Positions 36,161-45,186 of a stretch of DNA of 64,000 nucleotides are shown here, one piece after another; position 1 is the stretch's first letter; every line of letters begins with the position of its first letter. Below the pieces are notes generated by a model that did not search any database, was not told the origin of the DNA, and saw only the letters and a list, made by a program, of their open reading frames with translations. The DNA is taken from positions 248,001-312,000 of the forward strand of contig NZ_JABMKZ010000003.1 of the NCBI RefSeq assembly GCF_013204855.1, written 5' to 3'. This DNA is from Paenibacillus alba (GTDB lineage Bacteria > Bacillota > Bacilli > Paenibacillales > NBRC-103111). Position numbers and translations under genes: made by a program.

Positions 36161-37795
36161 ATGCAAATGGATACTTTTCATTGGAAGAAAAATCAGATAT
36201 TAGCGGAAGATTATATTGGTCAATCGGATCAAGCAAAAACATTATATCCGTATCATTTTGGAAACCTGGAAGATTGGCAATCTCGTGTGGCTTGGCTACA
36301 GGATGGCGGAACTTCCCTGCGGGCTGATCGCGGGCGCCTGGTAGAAGTGCTGCAAGCTTATAATGAACGTATTGGCAACTCACAAGCTGCTGCCGTGCAG
36401 ATTAAAGCACTTGCAGGGAAAGACGCGCTCGCGATTGTAGGAGGACAGCAAGCTGGCTTGTTCGGGGGTTCGCTTTTGGTCATGTACAAAGCGATTACGC
36501 TTATTCAATTGGCGCGTGAGTGGAGCGCGAAATTGGAGCGCCCAGTCGTGCCTGTTTTCTGGATTGCAGGCGAGGATCACGATTTCGATGAAGTCAATCA
36601 TATACACATGTTATCCCAAGCCCAGCAGATTGAGAAAGTGAAAATGGATCATCCGACAGGCAAGCGGACATCAGTCAGCAGACTTCCACTTACGGCTGAA
36701 GCTTGGAAAGAAGCATTGAATGCCTTGGATCAATCATTAATGGATACGGAGTTCAAAGCTTCCTTGCTAGCGAAACTAGAAGGGACTGTGGTTGGCGAGG
36801 CTTCCTTGTCCGATGCTTTTGCACGATGGATGGCCATCTTATTTGGTGAATACGGACTTGTTCTCATTGATTCGGATGAGCCGAATCTGCGTGCGCTGGA
36901 AGCATCCATGTTTGAGCAACTAATCGTTCAAAATGAAGCGTTGACAGCCTCGCTGCTGAAAAGTCAGGATGAGGTCAAGCAAGCAGGTTATGGCGTTCAA
37001 GCGGAGATCACACAAGAGAGCGCTAATCTGTTTGTTTTTGCTGGTGAGCAGCGCCTGCTTTTGCACCGTGAGGGAGAATACTTTGCAGATAAGAAGAACG
37101 AGTATCGCTTTACTAAGGAGCAACTTCTTGATATGGCTTTGACAACGCCTACGCAATTGAGCAATAACGTCATGACGCGGCCGCTGATGCAGGAATTTTT
37201 ATTTCCTGTACTGGCAACGGTTCTTGGAGCTGGTGAAATTGCCTACTGGGCGTTAACGAAACACGCTTTTGAACAATTTGGTATGAAAATGCCAATCTTA
37301 GCGCCGCGGCTGGAGTTTACGCTCATCGAAGGTACCGTTCATAAGCAAATGAATAAATATGAGTTCACTTTTGCTGACGTGCTTGAACGTTTCGAACAAA
37401 AGAAACAAGCTTGGCTCGATGCGCAAGATACGCTGCAGTTAAATGAACGTTTCGATGTTGTGAAAAAGGATTTCCATGCGAGCTATGCGCCGCTTGTCGA
37501 AACATTGGCTGCGATCAATCCCGGTGTCAAAAAGCTGGGGGACACGAATCTCTTAAAGATTCTTGAGCAGATCGAGTTTCTGCAGCACAAAGCAGGGGAA
37601 GCGTATAAAGCGCAGTTCGATGCAGCACTTAGACAGTTGGAGCGTATACGCCTTACAATATTACCGTTAGCAAAGCCGCAAGAAAGAGTGTATAATGGGT
37701 GTGCTTATCTAAACCGATATGGGAATGATTGGCTTCGTGATTTAGTGGAGAATGCAATACCAGTAGACGGTTTGCATCGTGTTTATTATTTGTAG
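36161..37795 (+). CDS. bshC: bacillithiol synthase BshC
   Basis: The 544-residue protein adds cysteine to GlcN-malate in the last step of bacillithiol synthesis. Recognised by the family pattern GGQQAGLFGGSLLVMYK, PVFWIAGEDHDFDEVNH, a central coiled coil and the C-terminal RVYNGCAYLNRYG end. ATG 36161 is chosen by family N terminus; GAGGAG stands rather far upstream, so ATG 36167 is possible. It precedes mraZ in Bacillus (yllA); here ahcY and a lipoprotein intervene. Confidence 0.93.
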   Translation: MQMDTFHWKKNQILAEDYIGQSDQAKTLYPYHFGNLEDWQSRVAWLQDGGTSLRADRGRLVEVLQAYNERIGNSQAAAVQIKALAGKDALAIVGGQQAGLFGGSLLVMYKAITLIQLAREWSAKLERPVVPVFWIAGEDHDFDEVNHIHMLSQAQQIEKVKMDHPTGKRTSVSRLPLTAEAWKEALNALDQSLMDTEFKASLLAKLEGTVVGEASLSDAFARWMAILFGEYGLVLIDSDEPNLRALEASMFEQLIVQNEALTASLLKSQDEVKQAGYGVQAEITQESANLFVFAGEQRLLLHREGEYFADKKNEYRFTKEQLLDMALTTPTQLSNNVMTRPLMQEFLFPVLATVLGAGEIAYWALTKHAFEQFGMKMPILAPRLEFTLIEGTVHKQMNKYEFTFADVLERFEQKKQAWLDAQDTLQLNERFDVVKKDFHASYAPLVETLAAINPGVKKLGDTNLLKILEQIEFLQHKAGEAYKAQFDAALRQLERIRLTILPLAKPQERVYNGCAYLNRYGNDWLRDLVENAIPVDGLHRVYYL

Positions 37796-37807
37796 GAGGA
37801 AACGACC

Positions 37808-39070
37808 ATGACAACTGTTAACAAAAGTATTGTAACTGATATGGCTTTAGCCCCAGACGGACATTTAAAGATTGACTGGGTTCAGGCTCACATGCCTGTT
37901 TTGAATCGCATTCGGGAGCAATTTGAGAAAGAGCAGCCTTTCAAAGGGTTGAAAGTGACAATTTCTTTGCATCTAGAAGCGAAAACGGCCTATCTAGCCA
38001 AAGTGGTTAAAGCTGGCGGAGCGGAAGTTACAATTACGGGCAGCAACCCGCTTTCAACGCAAGATGACGTTTGTGCCGCGCTTGTGGAAGATGGCATCAC
38101 TGTATTTGCCAAGTATAATCCAAGTCCGGAAGAGTACAAGGAATTATTGATTAAAGCGCTTGAAACAAAACCTGATCTTATCATTGATGACGGTGGTGAC
38201 TTGGTTTCCATTTTGCATTCCGAACGCAAGGATTTGGCTGTGCAAGTTCGCGGCGGTGCGGAAGAAACAACAACAGGTATTCTGCGTCTGAAAGCGATGG
38301 AGAAAGAAGGAAAGCTTGAATTCCCGATGGTTGCTGTGAACGATGCTTTCTGCAAATACTTGTTCGACAATCGATATGGAACAGGGCAATCTGTATGGGA
38401 TGGCATTAATCGTACGACGAACTTGGTTGTGGCAGGTAAAACCGTTGTTGTTGTCGGCTACGGCTGGTGCGGTAAAGGTGTTGCGATGCGTGCGAAGGGT
38501 CTGGGCGCGAATGTTATCGTTACTGAGATCGACGCAATCAAAGGCGTTGAGGCGTACATGGATGGTTTTGCTGTTATGCCAATGGTAGAAGCGGCTAAGC
38601 TGGGTGACTTCTTCGTAACCGTTACGGGGAATCGCGATGTTATTCGCGGAGAGCACTACAAGGTTATGAAAGATGGAGCTATTCTTTCGAATGCAGGCCA
38701 CTTTGATGTGGAAGTGAATAAACCTGAACTTGAGGCGATGTCCTCTTCCAAACGTACCGTGCGACGCAATATTGAAGAATATCAGTTGACAGATGGCCGC
38801 AAAATCTACGTGCTGGCTGAAGGTCGTCTCGTGAACCTCGCTGCAGGTGATGGACATCCGGCTGAAATCATGGATATGACGTTCGCGCTGCAAGCGATGT
38901 CCTTGAAATATGTCAACGATGAGTATGAAAAGTTGGGCAAAACCGTTGTAAATGTTCCTTATGTTTTGGATGAGCAGGTGGCTAGATTCAAACTGGAATC
39001 ATTAGGTACTAGTATTGATTTCTTGACGGAAGAGCAAAAAATGTACTTAGACAGCTGGGCTGAGCATTAA
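37808..39070 (+). CDS. ahcY: S-adenosylhomocysteine hydrolase, short type
   Basis: NAD-dependent enzyme that splits S-adenosylhomocysteine to adenosine and homocysteine. The 420-residue protein has the substrate domain ([46 protein letters not shown]), the NAD-binding GYGWCGKG from residue 217 and [10 protein letters not shown]. It lacks the C-terminal Lys-Tyr extension and the roughly 40-residue insertion of the common long form, like archaeal and Thermotoga enzymes. It begins 12 bases after bshC with AGGAGG and is probably cotranscribed. Most Bacilli use nucleosidase and LuxS instead, so this is notable. S-inosylhomocysteine is an alternative substrate in some short forms. Confidence 0.92.
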   Translation: MTTVNKSIVTDMALAPDGHLKIDWVQAHMPVLNRIREQFEKEQPFKGLKVTISLHLEAKTAYLAKVVKAGGAEVTITGSNPLSTQDDVCAALVEDGITVFAKYNPSPEEYKELLIKALETKPDLIIDDGGDLVSILHSERKDLAVQVRGGAEETTTGILRLKAMEKEGKLEFPMVAVNDAFCKYLFDNRYGTGQSVWDGINRTTNLVVAGKTVVVVGYGWCGKGVAMRAKGLGANVIVTEIDAIKGVEAYMDGFAVMPMVEAAKLGDFFVTVTGNRDVIRGEHYKVMKDGAILSNAGHFDVEVNKPELEAMSSSKRTVRRNIEEYQLTDGRKIYVLAEGRLVNLAAGDGHPAEIMDMTFALQAMSLKYVNDEYEKLGKTVVNVPYVLDEQVARFKLESLGTSIDFLTEEQKMYLDSWAEH

Positions 39071-39082
39071 GCCATAATGATG

Positions 39083-39120
39083 AGCCTTTCAATCCACTTT
39101 GGTGGTTGGAAGGCTTTTTT
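39083..39120 (+). terminator. terminator after ahcY
   Basis: A 15-bp stem AGCCTTTCAATCCAC with GGTGGTTGGAAGGCT (39083-39097 with 39101-39115), TTT loop, then TTTTT. Confidence 0.92.
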
Positions 39121-39128
39121 GCTAATTT

Positions 39129-39306
39129 CCTGCAATTATGCATCCTTTATGGTCGTGGAAGGCCCCGAATCAGTAAATGCCTGCGATTATGCAGGCTTTT
39201 GAGGGTTTTTCTTGATTTGGGGACGGAAACACTTGAAAAGCCTGCATAATCGCAGGCTTTACTGTGTTTCAGCTGATTTTGCTGATAATACCTGCATTTT
39301 TGCAGG
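39129..39306. repeat. four CCTGC(N)GCAGG palindromic repeats
   Basis: Related palindromes at 39129-39145 (degenerate), 39179-39196, 39240-39257 and 39291-39306. The second and third are exact reverse complements over more than 20 bases (GCCTGCGATTATGCAGGC and GCCTGCATAATCGCAGGC plus flanking T or A runs). Each can form a hairpin with T-rich flank. They look like an intergenic repeat family or a clustered protein-binding site. Confidence 0.75.
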
Positions 39307-39632
39307 CTTTTGCTTTTGTTGTATTCATGTACCACGATTGTGGTGTCCGAAATGGAGGGGGGTATGCTCTTCTTCCGTTTGACAAATGTCTGTCTGCTGC
39401 CTGTGTTAGCAGAAAGATGACATCTTGCCATGAGAGCCGGACCTTCCAGATTGAAATTATCGAGTCGGGCCCCAAAAGAGGGTGCTTCATCCAAGTGGAT
39501 GAATGGTAATCGTGCTTTTAAGATTGGAATTTTGTGTTCTTGCTCCAAATGAACAATCAAACATGCAACTTTTCTTAGGTGCACCCCGTTTATAGGGTGT
39601 ATAGCCTATATTTGGAAAAGAGGAGTGTTATC
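39307..39632. other. non-coding stretch upstream of the DUF4349 lipoprotein
   Basis: About 330 bases without a convincing gene. Two tiny overlapping frames at 39364-39420 and 39417-39509 are discussed as a finding. A small hairpin (39581-39600, CACC/GGGTG type) stands before the lipoprotein ribosome site. No clear promoter was found. Confidence 0.4.
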
Positions 39633-40790
39633 ATGGGGGGCTTGAAGCGTAAAGAGATCAACAGTCGCATGCGAGGGCAGAGGTACGGAGTGTTGACAGC
39701 AGGTGGAATGAAGCAAGGGAGGGAGCGAGGGAGGAAGTGGACGACGTGGTATGTATTAGTCGTTTGTATCGTAGTTATTGCGCTCTTGTCCGGCTGCAGC
39801 TCAGCTGCTCCCGACACAGCCAAGTCGTCGACAAACGAAACGAGCGATCAGATACGTATGGATGGCAAACAAGCTGAAACGGCCAAACGCTCCGAAGATA
39901 AGGCAGCTGCTGTACCTGCAGCTCAAGCTGGAAGCGGACAATTGGTTGTCGAGAAGTCGAAGGATGCTGCGCCGATTAGCGTGATGCCGGCAACAGGAAG
40001 CGATGAAGCGGCAGGCTTTAACCGAAAATTAATTTATCGTGCTAATTTGGTTATGCCTGTGGAGGATTACAGCAAGTCGCAAACGGCGCTTCGTGACCTA
40101 GTTGCATTAAGCGGCGCTTATATCCTGCAGTTCTCTGAAAATGCCAACACGGGGGAGCGGGGCGGTACGTATACGATTAAGGTAGCTGCGAACGGGTTTG
40201 TTTCCTTGTTAGACGGTTTAGAGAAAATTAGTCCCTCGCTGCAGCGGAATGTACAGGGGCAGGATGTGACAGAACAATACGTGGATCTAAGTTCCCGCCT
40301 TAAAGCCAAAGAGCTGGTTGAAGCCCGCCTGCTTAGCTTTATGGAAAAGGCATCGAAAACGGATGATCTCCTGGCCTTCTCGAATGAGCTTTCCAAAGTT
40401 CAGGAGACGATTGAACAGATCAAGGGTCAAATGAGATATCTAGATCAGAACGTAGCGTTCTCCACCATTGAGCTGAGGATGTATCAGCAAACTGGAAACA
40501 AACCGCTGCTCTCGGATCCGAATCAATTAACACTTCAAGAACGGCTTCACAAAGCTTGGAGTTCCAGTCTCAATGTTCTTGTTGCAGTGATGCAGGGAAT
40601 TCTTGTTTTCTTGGCTGCAGCTTTTCCTGTTATTGTCATTGCATTGTTGATTGGGACGCCAATCTGGTTGTACAGACGTAAAAGAAATAGGGAATTACTG
40701 GCGGTGCGCAATGAGCTGAAAGCGCAAAATGCTTCGTTGAACACATTGGATGCTGAAAAACAAGAAGCAAAAGACATCGAATCGACCTAA
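39633..40790 (+). CDS. DUF4349 domain lipoprotein
   Basis: The 385-residue protein has an unusually basic N terminus, a signal peptide with lipobox LLSGC, a Ser/Ala/Lys-rich linker, the DUF4349 domain ([20 protein letters not shown], then [22 protein letters not shown]), a coiled-coil part and one C-terminal membrane helix (about residues 320-350) with a basic cytoplasmic tail. ATG 39633 follows AGAGGAG; the frame is open from 39579. Function is unknown; family members are envelope lipoproteins. Confidence 0.88.
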   Translation: MGGLKRKEINSRMRGQRYGVLTAGGMKQGRERGRKWTTWYVLVVCIVVIALLSGCSSAAPDTAKSSTNETSDQIRMDGKQAETAKRSEDKAAAVPAAQAGSGQLVVEKSKDAAPISVMPATGSDEAAGFNRKLIYRANLVMPVEDYSKSQTALRDLVALSGAYILQFSENANTGERGGTYTIKVAANGFVSLLDGLEKISPSLQRNVQGQDVTEQYVDLSSRLKAKELVEARLLSFMEKASKTDDLLAFSNELSKVQETIEQIKGQMRYLDQNVAFSTIELRMYQQTGNKPLLSDPNQLTLQERLHKAWSSSLNVLVAVMQGILVFLAAAFPVIVIALLIGTPIWLYRRKRNRELLAVRNELKAQNASLNTLDAEKQEAKDIEST

Positions 40791-40808
40791 AATTGAAAAT
40801 AATTTTGA

Positions 40809-40840
40809 AAATCCTGCTCCCGAAGCAGGATTTATTTCAT
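40809..40840 (+). terminator. terminator after DUF4349 lipoprotein gene
   Basis: A 10-bp stem AAATCCTGCT/AGCAGGATTT (40809-40818 with 40824-40833) with CCCGA loop and a T-rich tail; it isolates the dcw cluster from upstream transcription. Confidence 0.85.
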
Positions 40841-40860
40841 TTTTGGCGAATTATGATTAA

Positions 40861-40899
40861 AAAGTGGTGGAAAGTGGTACAAAGTGGAGGGAAAGGGGG
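40861..40899 (+). promoter_or_regulatory. MraZ operator: AAAGTGG direct repeats
   Basis: AAAGTGG occurs at 40861, 40871 and 40881 with exactly 10-base spacing, and a weaker fourth (AAAGGGG) at 40892. MraZ is known to bind tandem boxes of this type in front of its own gene (AAAGTG-type with 3-nt spacers in Mycoplasma, TGGG-type in Escherichia coli). They lie directly before the mraZ ribosome site, fitting autorepression. Confidence 0.8.
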
Positions 40900-40909
40900 C
40901 GCGCATGCT

Positions 40910-41347
40910 ATGTTCATGGGTGAATATCAACATAGCATCGACGAAAAGGGGCGAATGATCATTCCCGCCAAATTTCGTGAAGCCCTTGGAGAATCCTTTG
41001 TTATCACCCGCGGCTTGGATCAGTGTTTATTCGTCTATCCGCAGTCGGAATGGGCGATACTCGAGCAGAAGCTCAAAGCGCTGCCGCTTATGAAATCGGA
41101 TGCTCGGGCGTTTACCCGCTTCTTCTTCTCCGGAGCTACGGAGTGTGATCTTGATAAACAAGGGAGAGCGAACATCCCAGGTAATCTCGTTGATCACGCC
41201 AAGCTTGAGAAAGATTGTGTGGTTATCGGCGTTTCTAACCGAGTTGAGATTTGGAGTAAGCAAATTTGGGAAAGCTATGCCAATGAATCGGAACAATCCT
41301 TTAATGAAATAGCAGAGAAACTCGTCGATTTCAATTTTGATTTATAG
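40910..41347 (+). CDS. mraZ: transcriptional regulator MraZ
   Basis: The 145-residue protein has two SpoVT/AbrB-like halves with the signatures [13 protein letters not shown] and [13 protein letters not shown]. It forms a ring that binds the direct repeats just upstream and tunes dcw expression. ATG 40910 is chosen from the conserved start [11 protein letters not shown], with GGGAAAGGGGG upstream; the frame is open from 40793. First gene of the dcw cluster. Confidence 0.95.
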   Translation: MFMGEYQHSIDEKGRMIIPAKFREALGESFVITRGLDQCLFVYPQSEWAILEQKLKALPLMKSDARAFTRFFFSGATECDLDKQGRANIPGNLVDHAKLEKDCVVIGVSNRVEIWSKQIWESYANESEQSFNEIAEKLVDFNFDL

Positions 41348-41350
41348 ATA

Positions 41351-41390
41351 CTTACGAAGTGAGTTTTCCCAAAGGAAAACTCTTAGGAGG
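41351..41390 (+). promoter_or_regulatory. hairpin plus ribosome-site module before rsmH
   Basis: CTTACGAAGT is followed by an 8-bp hairpin AGTTTTCC/GGAAAACT (41362-41369 with 41374-41381) with CAAA loop, then CTTAGGAGG. The same module, including the ribosome site, stands in front of sigE at 62352-62392. Confidence 0.8.
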
Positions 41391-41397
41391 ACAACAA

Positions 41398-42348
41398 GTG
41401 TTTCATCATGTGACTGTACTTAAGGAAGAATCTGTTGAAGGTTTACATATAAAGCCGGATGGCGTTTATGTGGATTGTACGATGGGAGGAGCAGGTCATA
41501 GCTCCCTGATTGCATCCAAACTAGGTCCCAATGGCTTGCTGATTGCGCTAGATCAGGATGATATTGCATTAGCCAATGCTCAAACGGTTCTTGCTCCTTA
41601 TCTGGATCGCGTAAAAATTGTGAAAAGCAATTTCAGAGACTTGGAAAATGTACTCCGCAACGAGCCTAGAGCTCTTCGGGACGGCGTCCCTCAGGTTGAC
41701 GGCATCTTATTTGATCTTGGCGTTTCTTCTCCTCAATTGGATGATGGAGACAGGGGATTCAGTTACAATCATGACGCAGAGCTTGATATGAGAATGGATC
41801 GTACGACGGCATTAACGGCCAAAACGATCGTCAATGAATGGTCGCCAGAGCAAATTGCTCGCATTTTGTTCGAGTATGGCGAAGAGAAGTTCTCCAGACG
41901 AATTGCAGGTGTCATTGCCGAAGCAAGAACCAAAAAAACGATTGAAACGACTGGGGAACTGGTCGAGTTAATAAAAGAAGGCATTCCAGCAGCAGCCAGA
42001 AGAACCGGCGGTCATCCGGCCAAGCGCAGCTTCCAAGCATTGCGCATTGCAGTCAATGATGAGTTAGGGGCTTTTGAAGAAGCGTTAGTACAGTCAGTTC
42101 GTTGTCTTGCACCGCAAGGGCGCGTTGCAGTGATAACATTCCACTCGTTGGAAGATCGTATTTGCAAACAGTTTTTCGTGAAAAATGTGGAGAAATGCAC
42201 ATGTCCTCCCGATCTTCCATTTTGCGTATGCGTGAAAAAAGGAACTGTCAAATTAGTGACGCGTAAACCGATCATACCTAGTGAGCATGAGCTTGAAGTG
42301 AATCAGAGGGCGAGATCAGCAAAACTGCGGATTGCAGAGAAGCTTTGA
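41398..42348 (+). CDS. rsmH: 16S rRNA C1402 N4-methyltransferase RsmH
   Basis: The 316-residue protein methylates N4 of cytidine 1402 in the ribosomal decoding centre. The family motifs are all present: [43 protein letters not shown] and [12 protein letters not shown] 41398 is preceded by TTAGGAGG at 7 nt; the upstream part of the open frame runs through the leader hairpin and is not coding. Confidence 0.95.
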   Translation: MFHHVTVLKEESVEGLHIKPDGVYVDCTMGGAGHSSLIASKLGPNGLLIALDQDDIALANAQTVLAPYLDRVKIVKSNFRDLENVLRNEPRALRDGVPQVDGILFDLGVSSPQLDDGDRGFSYNHDAELDMRMDRTTALTAKTIVNEWSPEQIARILFEYGEEKFSRRIAGVIAEARTKKTIETTGELVELIKEGIPAAARRTGGHPAKRSFQALRIAVNDELGAFEEALVQSVRCLAPQGRVAVITFHSLEDRICKQFFVKNVEKCTCPPDLPFCVCVKKGTVKLVTRKPIIPSEHELEVNQRARSAKLRIAEKL

Positions 42349-42368
42349 ACCAAGGGAGGAACGAAGAT

Positions 42369-42803
42369 ATGCCATCTTACATCCAAGGCAATTTGGCTCT
42401 CGATCAGAAACGCGCTGTACCCAAGCAGAAGGTTAAGATCAAAGAAACGACTAAAGTTGTTTATCGCAATAAGTCATTGCCGACACAAGAGAAAATGCTC
42501 TACTTATTCACAGTCGTGCTATGTGTTATCGTAGCTGGTGTCATTATATGGCGCTACGCGGCCATCTATGAAATGAATGCGAATATTCTAAAAATGCAAA
42601 ATGAAATTCGCGATATTCAAGCTCAGAACAGCGCTTTGAAGCAAGAAGTAGAGAAACTGCAAAGTCCAGATCGCTTAAAAGAGGAAGCTACGCGTCTCGG
42701 GTTTAATTTGCAAGATGAGAAGCAAGTTAGCCTAGTGACGCCTCCCAAACCGAAGTCTAGCACCAGCAGCAGTAAAAATACGAAAACAGCTTCTAAACCG
42801 TAA
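42369..42803 (+). CDS. ftsL: cell division protein FtsL
   Basis: The 144-residue bitopic protein has a basic cytoplasmic N terminus, one helix (about residues 43-63, LYLFTVVLCVIVAGVIIW) and an extracytoplasmic leucine-zipper-like coiled coil. It binds DivIB and DivIC at the septum. ATG 42369 follows GGGAGG at 10 nt. Position between rsmH and pbpB is diagnostic. Confidence 0.93.
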   Translation: MPSYIQGNLALDQKRAVPKQKVKIKETTKVVYRNKSLPTQEKMLYLFTVVLCVIVAGVIIWRYAAIYEMNANILKMQNEIRDIQAQNSALKQEVEKLQSPDRLKEEATRLGFNLQDEKQVSLVTPPKPKSSTSSSKNTKTASKP

Positions 42804-42818
42804 CGGGCAGGTATGGAT

Positions 42819-45101
42819 ATGACTAAAAAAATTAAGCTGCGATCTTTACTCATCGGAGGGTTTTTCACCCTTCTTTTTGTTGTCCTTGTTGGTAGAGTCT
42901 ATTGGATTCAAGTGGTAGAGGCGTCTTGGCTGCTGAAAGGCGCTGAGACTAGATGGGAGACAGATAAGATTATTGCCCCTGTCAGAGGGACCATCATGGA
43001 TAGAAATGACAAGGCGTTGGCCGTTGAAGGGACCGCTTATACCATTGCCCTCAACCCTAAAGTGATAGACGGCTATAAAGTCTCTGAACCAATTGTGCAG
43101 GGGCTAGCAGAAATTTTGAAAGAATCGGAAGAAACGAAACCAGAACTTGTTAATAAAATCAGGAAATTAGCAACGAGATTGAAGCAGGATGGATCAGATT
43201 TTGCTGCCAATGTGGAGATCAGGAATGAAGGCTGGAAGATTGATAAAGAGAAAGCGGATAAGGTGCGTGAGTTGATCGCGACGCTTCAAATTAAGCTCAA
43301 GCTCTCTACCAGGGCGAATGTGGGAATTAGTATTTTAGAAGAGAAGAAAAGATATTATCCTGGTCAAACGCTAGCTTCGCATATTCTTGGTTACACGAAT
43401 AAAGAAGGGGATGCCGCATTAGGCTTGGAGCTCAAGCTGAATGATACACTCAAGGGCATTCCTGGCATGCTAAGCTATGAAAAGGATGGAAAAGGCGTTG
43501 AGCTGCCTGACGCGAAGGTAGATTTTAAACCTGCGATTGATGGCAATAACGTGCGGCTTACGATTGATAAGAACATTCAGTTCTATTTGGAAAGCGCGTT
43601 GGCGAAAGTCAACGACAAGTGGCATCCTAAAGGCTTAACGGCTATTGCTGTCAATCCGCAAACGATGGAAATATTAGGCATGGCGAATACACCAACCTTT
43701 AATCCGAATACGTATTGGAATTTTAAGGATCAGGCCGATTTTAAAAATGGCGCTGTGGCTTCACGTTATGAGCCAGGGTCGACGTTCAAGCTGGTCACGC
43801 TAGCAGGTGCAATTGAAGAAGGTGTTTTCAATCCTGCGGAGATGTACCAGTCAGGTCAAATTCAGGTGGCGGACAGGGTCCTTCATGACCACAATTACGT
43901 TGGTTGGGGGAAGATCTCTTTTCTGGATGGATTGAAACGGTCAAGCAACGTGGCATTCGTCAAGCTAGGCTTAGAAAAATTGACTGAACCCAAGTTCAGA
44001 GATTATATTACCAAATTTGGTTTTGAGGAAAAAACGAATATTGATATGCCCAATGAAGTTTCGGGATTAGTCGATATGAAATATAAGCCAGAAATCGCAA
44101 CAGCGACTTATGGTCAGGGGAAAGTTGTGGTTACGGCTATTCAACAAACAGCCGCATATGCAGCAATGGCAAACGGCGGGAAACTGATGTGGCCTCATAT
44201 TGTCAAAGATATTATCGATCCGAAAACAGGGAAAACGATTCAATCTTTTGAACCCAAAGTGGTTAGACAAGTGGTTAGCGAAAAAACAGCGAATCTAGTA
44301 AGCGGGTATCTCGAGCAAGTGGTCTCTGACCAAGAGATTGGTACAGGTAAGCTTGCCTATATGGAAGGTTATCGGGTAGCAGGAAAGACCGGAACTGCGA
44401 ATCTCGTTCGTCCCGGTGAAAAAACGTACTCACCGAATACGTGGGTTATTTCCTTTATCGGCTATGCCCCTGTTGAAAATCCACAAATCTTAGTTACCCT
44501 GATCGCGGACCAGCCGGATCTAGGCGGCAACTATCATTTGGGGGGACAGGTTTTGGCGCCTGCTTTTAAAGAAATTGTCGGAGAATCACTGCAATATATG
44601 GGCGTCGCGTCCAACAAGCAAACCAAGATGGTGGCAAAGGAAGCGAACAAGCTGACGGTTCCTAATTTCTCGGGATCAACGTCGGAAAGTGCCAAGGCAA
44701 TCGCGAAAGAAAGTGGGTTATCACTTGAAGTCTTTGGCAAAGGCAATAAAGTCGTTGACCAATTTCCCAAAGCTGGAACAGAAATCTTGTCTACACAACG
44801 AATTTATGTAGCAATGCAACCTGTGGATGGAATGCCATTGCCGAATTTGGTTGGACGATCCTTACGGGATGCCGTAGAGGCTTGCTCCTTTTTCAAGGTG
44901 GATTGCCAAACCTCAGGAGAAGGCTACGTCTCGGATCAAGCTGTAGCCGGTGACGGAGAAGGGCGAAGCGCGACACTCCAGCTTAAGCCGCTTAGTGAGA
45001 AAACAGCAGCATCGGATGCTCAGTCGTCTGCTTCAACAACGACGCCGCCACCGAAAGCGAAAACGGAGGATCAACGTTCTACCGGCAAAAAGACCCCGTA
45101 A
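42819..45101 (+). CDS. pbpB: division transpeptidase PBP2B (FtsI type)
   Basis: The 760-residue class B penicillin-binding protein has an N-terminal anchor, a dimerisation domain, a transpeptidase domain with S321-T-F-K, the SSN motif in RSSNVAF and KTG in VAGKTGTANL, and two C-terminal PASTA domains (LTVPNFSGSTSESAK and LPNLVGRSLRDAV starts). It makes septal peptidoglycan. ATG 42819 is 7 nt after GGGCAGG; ATG 42813 is too close. The Ser/Thr/Lys-rich end follows the second PASTA repeat. Confidence 0.94.
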   Translation: MTKKIKLRSLLIGGFFTLLFVVLVGRVYWIQVVEASWLLKGAETRWETDKIIAPVRGTIMDRNDKALAVEGTAYTIALNPKVIDGYKVSEPIVQGLAEILKESEETKPELVNKIRKLATRLKQDGSDFAANVEIRNEGWKIDKEKADKVRELIATLQIKLKLSTRANVGISILEEKKRYYPGQTLASHILGYTNKEGDAALGLELKLNDTLKGIPGMLSYEKDGKGVELPDAKVDFKPAIDGNNVRLTIDKNIQFYLESALAKVNDKWHPKGLTAIAVNPQTMEILGMANTPTFNPNTYWNFKDQADFKNGAVASRYEPGSTFKLVTLAGAIEEGVFNPAEMYQSGQIQVADRVLHDHNYVGWGKISFLDGLKRSSNVAFVKLGLEKLTEPKFRDYITKFGFEEKTNIDMPNEVSGLVDMKYKPEIATATYGQGKVVVTAIQQTAAYAAMANGGKLMWPHIVKDIIDPKTGKTIQSFEPKVVRQVVSEKTANLVSGYLEQVVSDQEIGTGKLAYMEGYRVAGKTGTANLVRPGEKTYSPNTWVISFIGYAPVENPQILVTLIADQPDLGGNYHLGGQVLAPAFKEIVGESLQYMGVASNKQTKMVAKEANKLTVPNFSGSTSESAKAIAKESGLSLEVFGKGNKVVDQFPKAGTEILSTQRIYVAMQPVDGMPLPNLVGRSLRDAVEACSFFKVDCQTSGEGYVSDQAVAGDGEGRSATLQLKPLSEKTAASDAQSSASTTTPPPKAKTEDQRSTGKKTP

Positions 45102-45186
45102 CGTAGAGCTTGTTCTAACCCCTGTTTGTCCCGAATAGTCATGTTAGGAATGACTTGACTTATTTGGGAAGGGAGATTGAACGTTC

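Noticed and set aside
37796..37807. SAM or SAH riboswitch before ahcY
   Set aside because: Only 12 bases separate bshC and ahcY, leaving no room.
38144..38893. 249-codon minus-strand frame opposite ahcY
   Set aside because: Shadow of a conserved, codon-biased gene; His/Asn-rich composition is typical of antisense frames.
39147..39584. 145-codon minus-strand frame after ahcY
   Set aside because: It runs through the palindromic repeats, lacks a ribosome site and has no recognisable motif.
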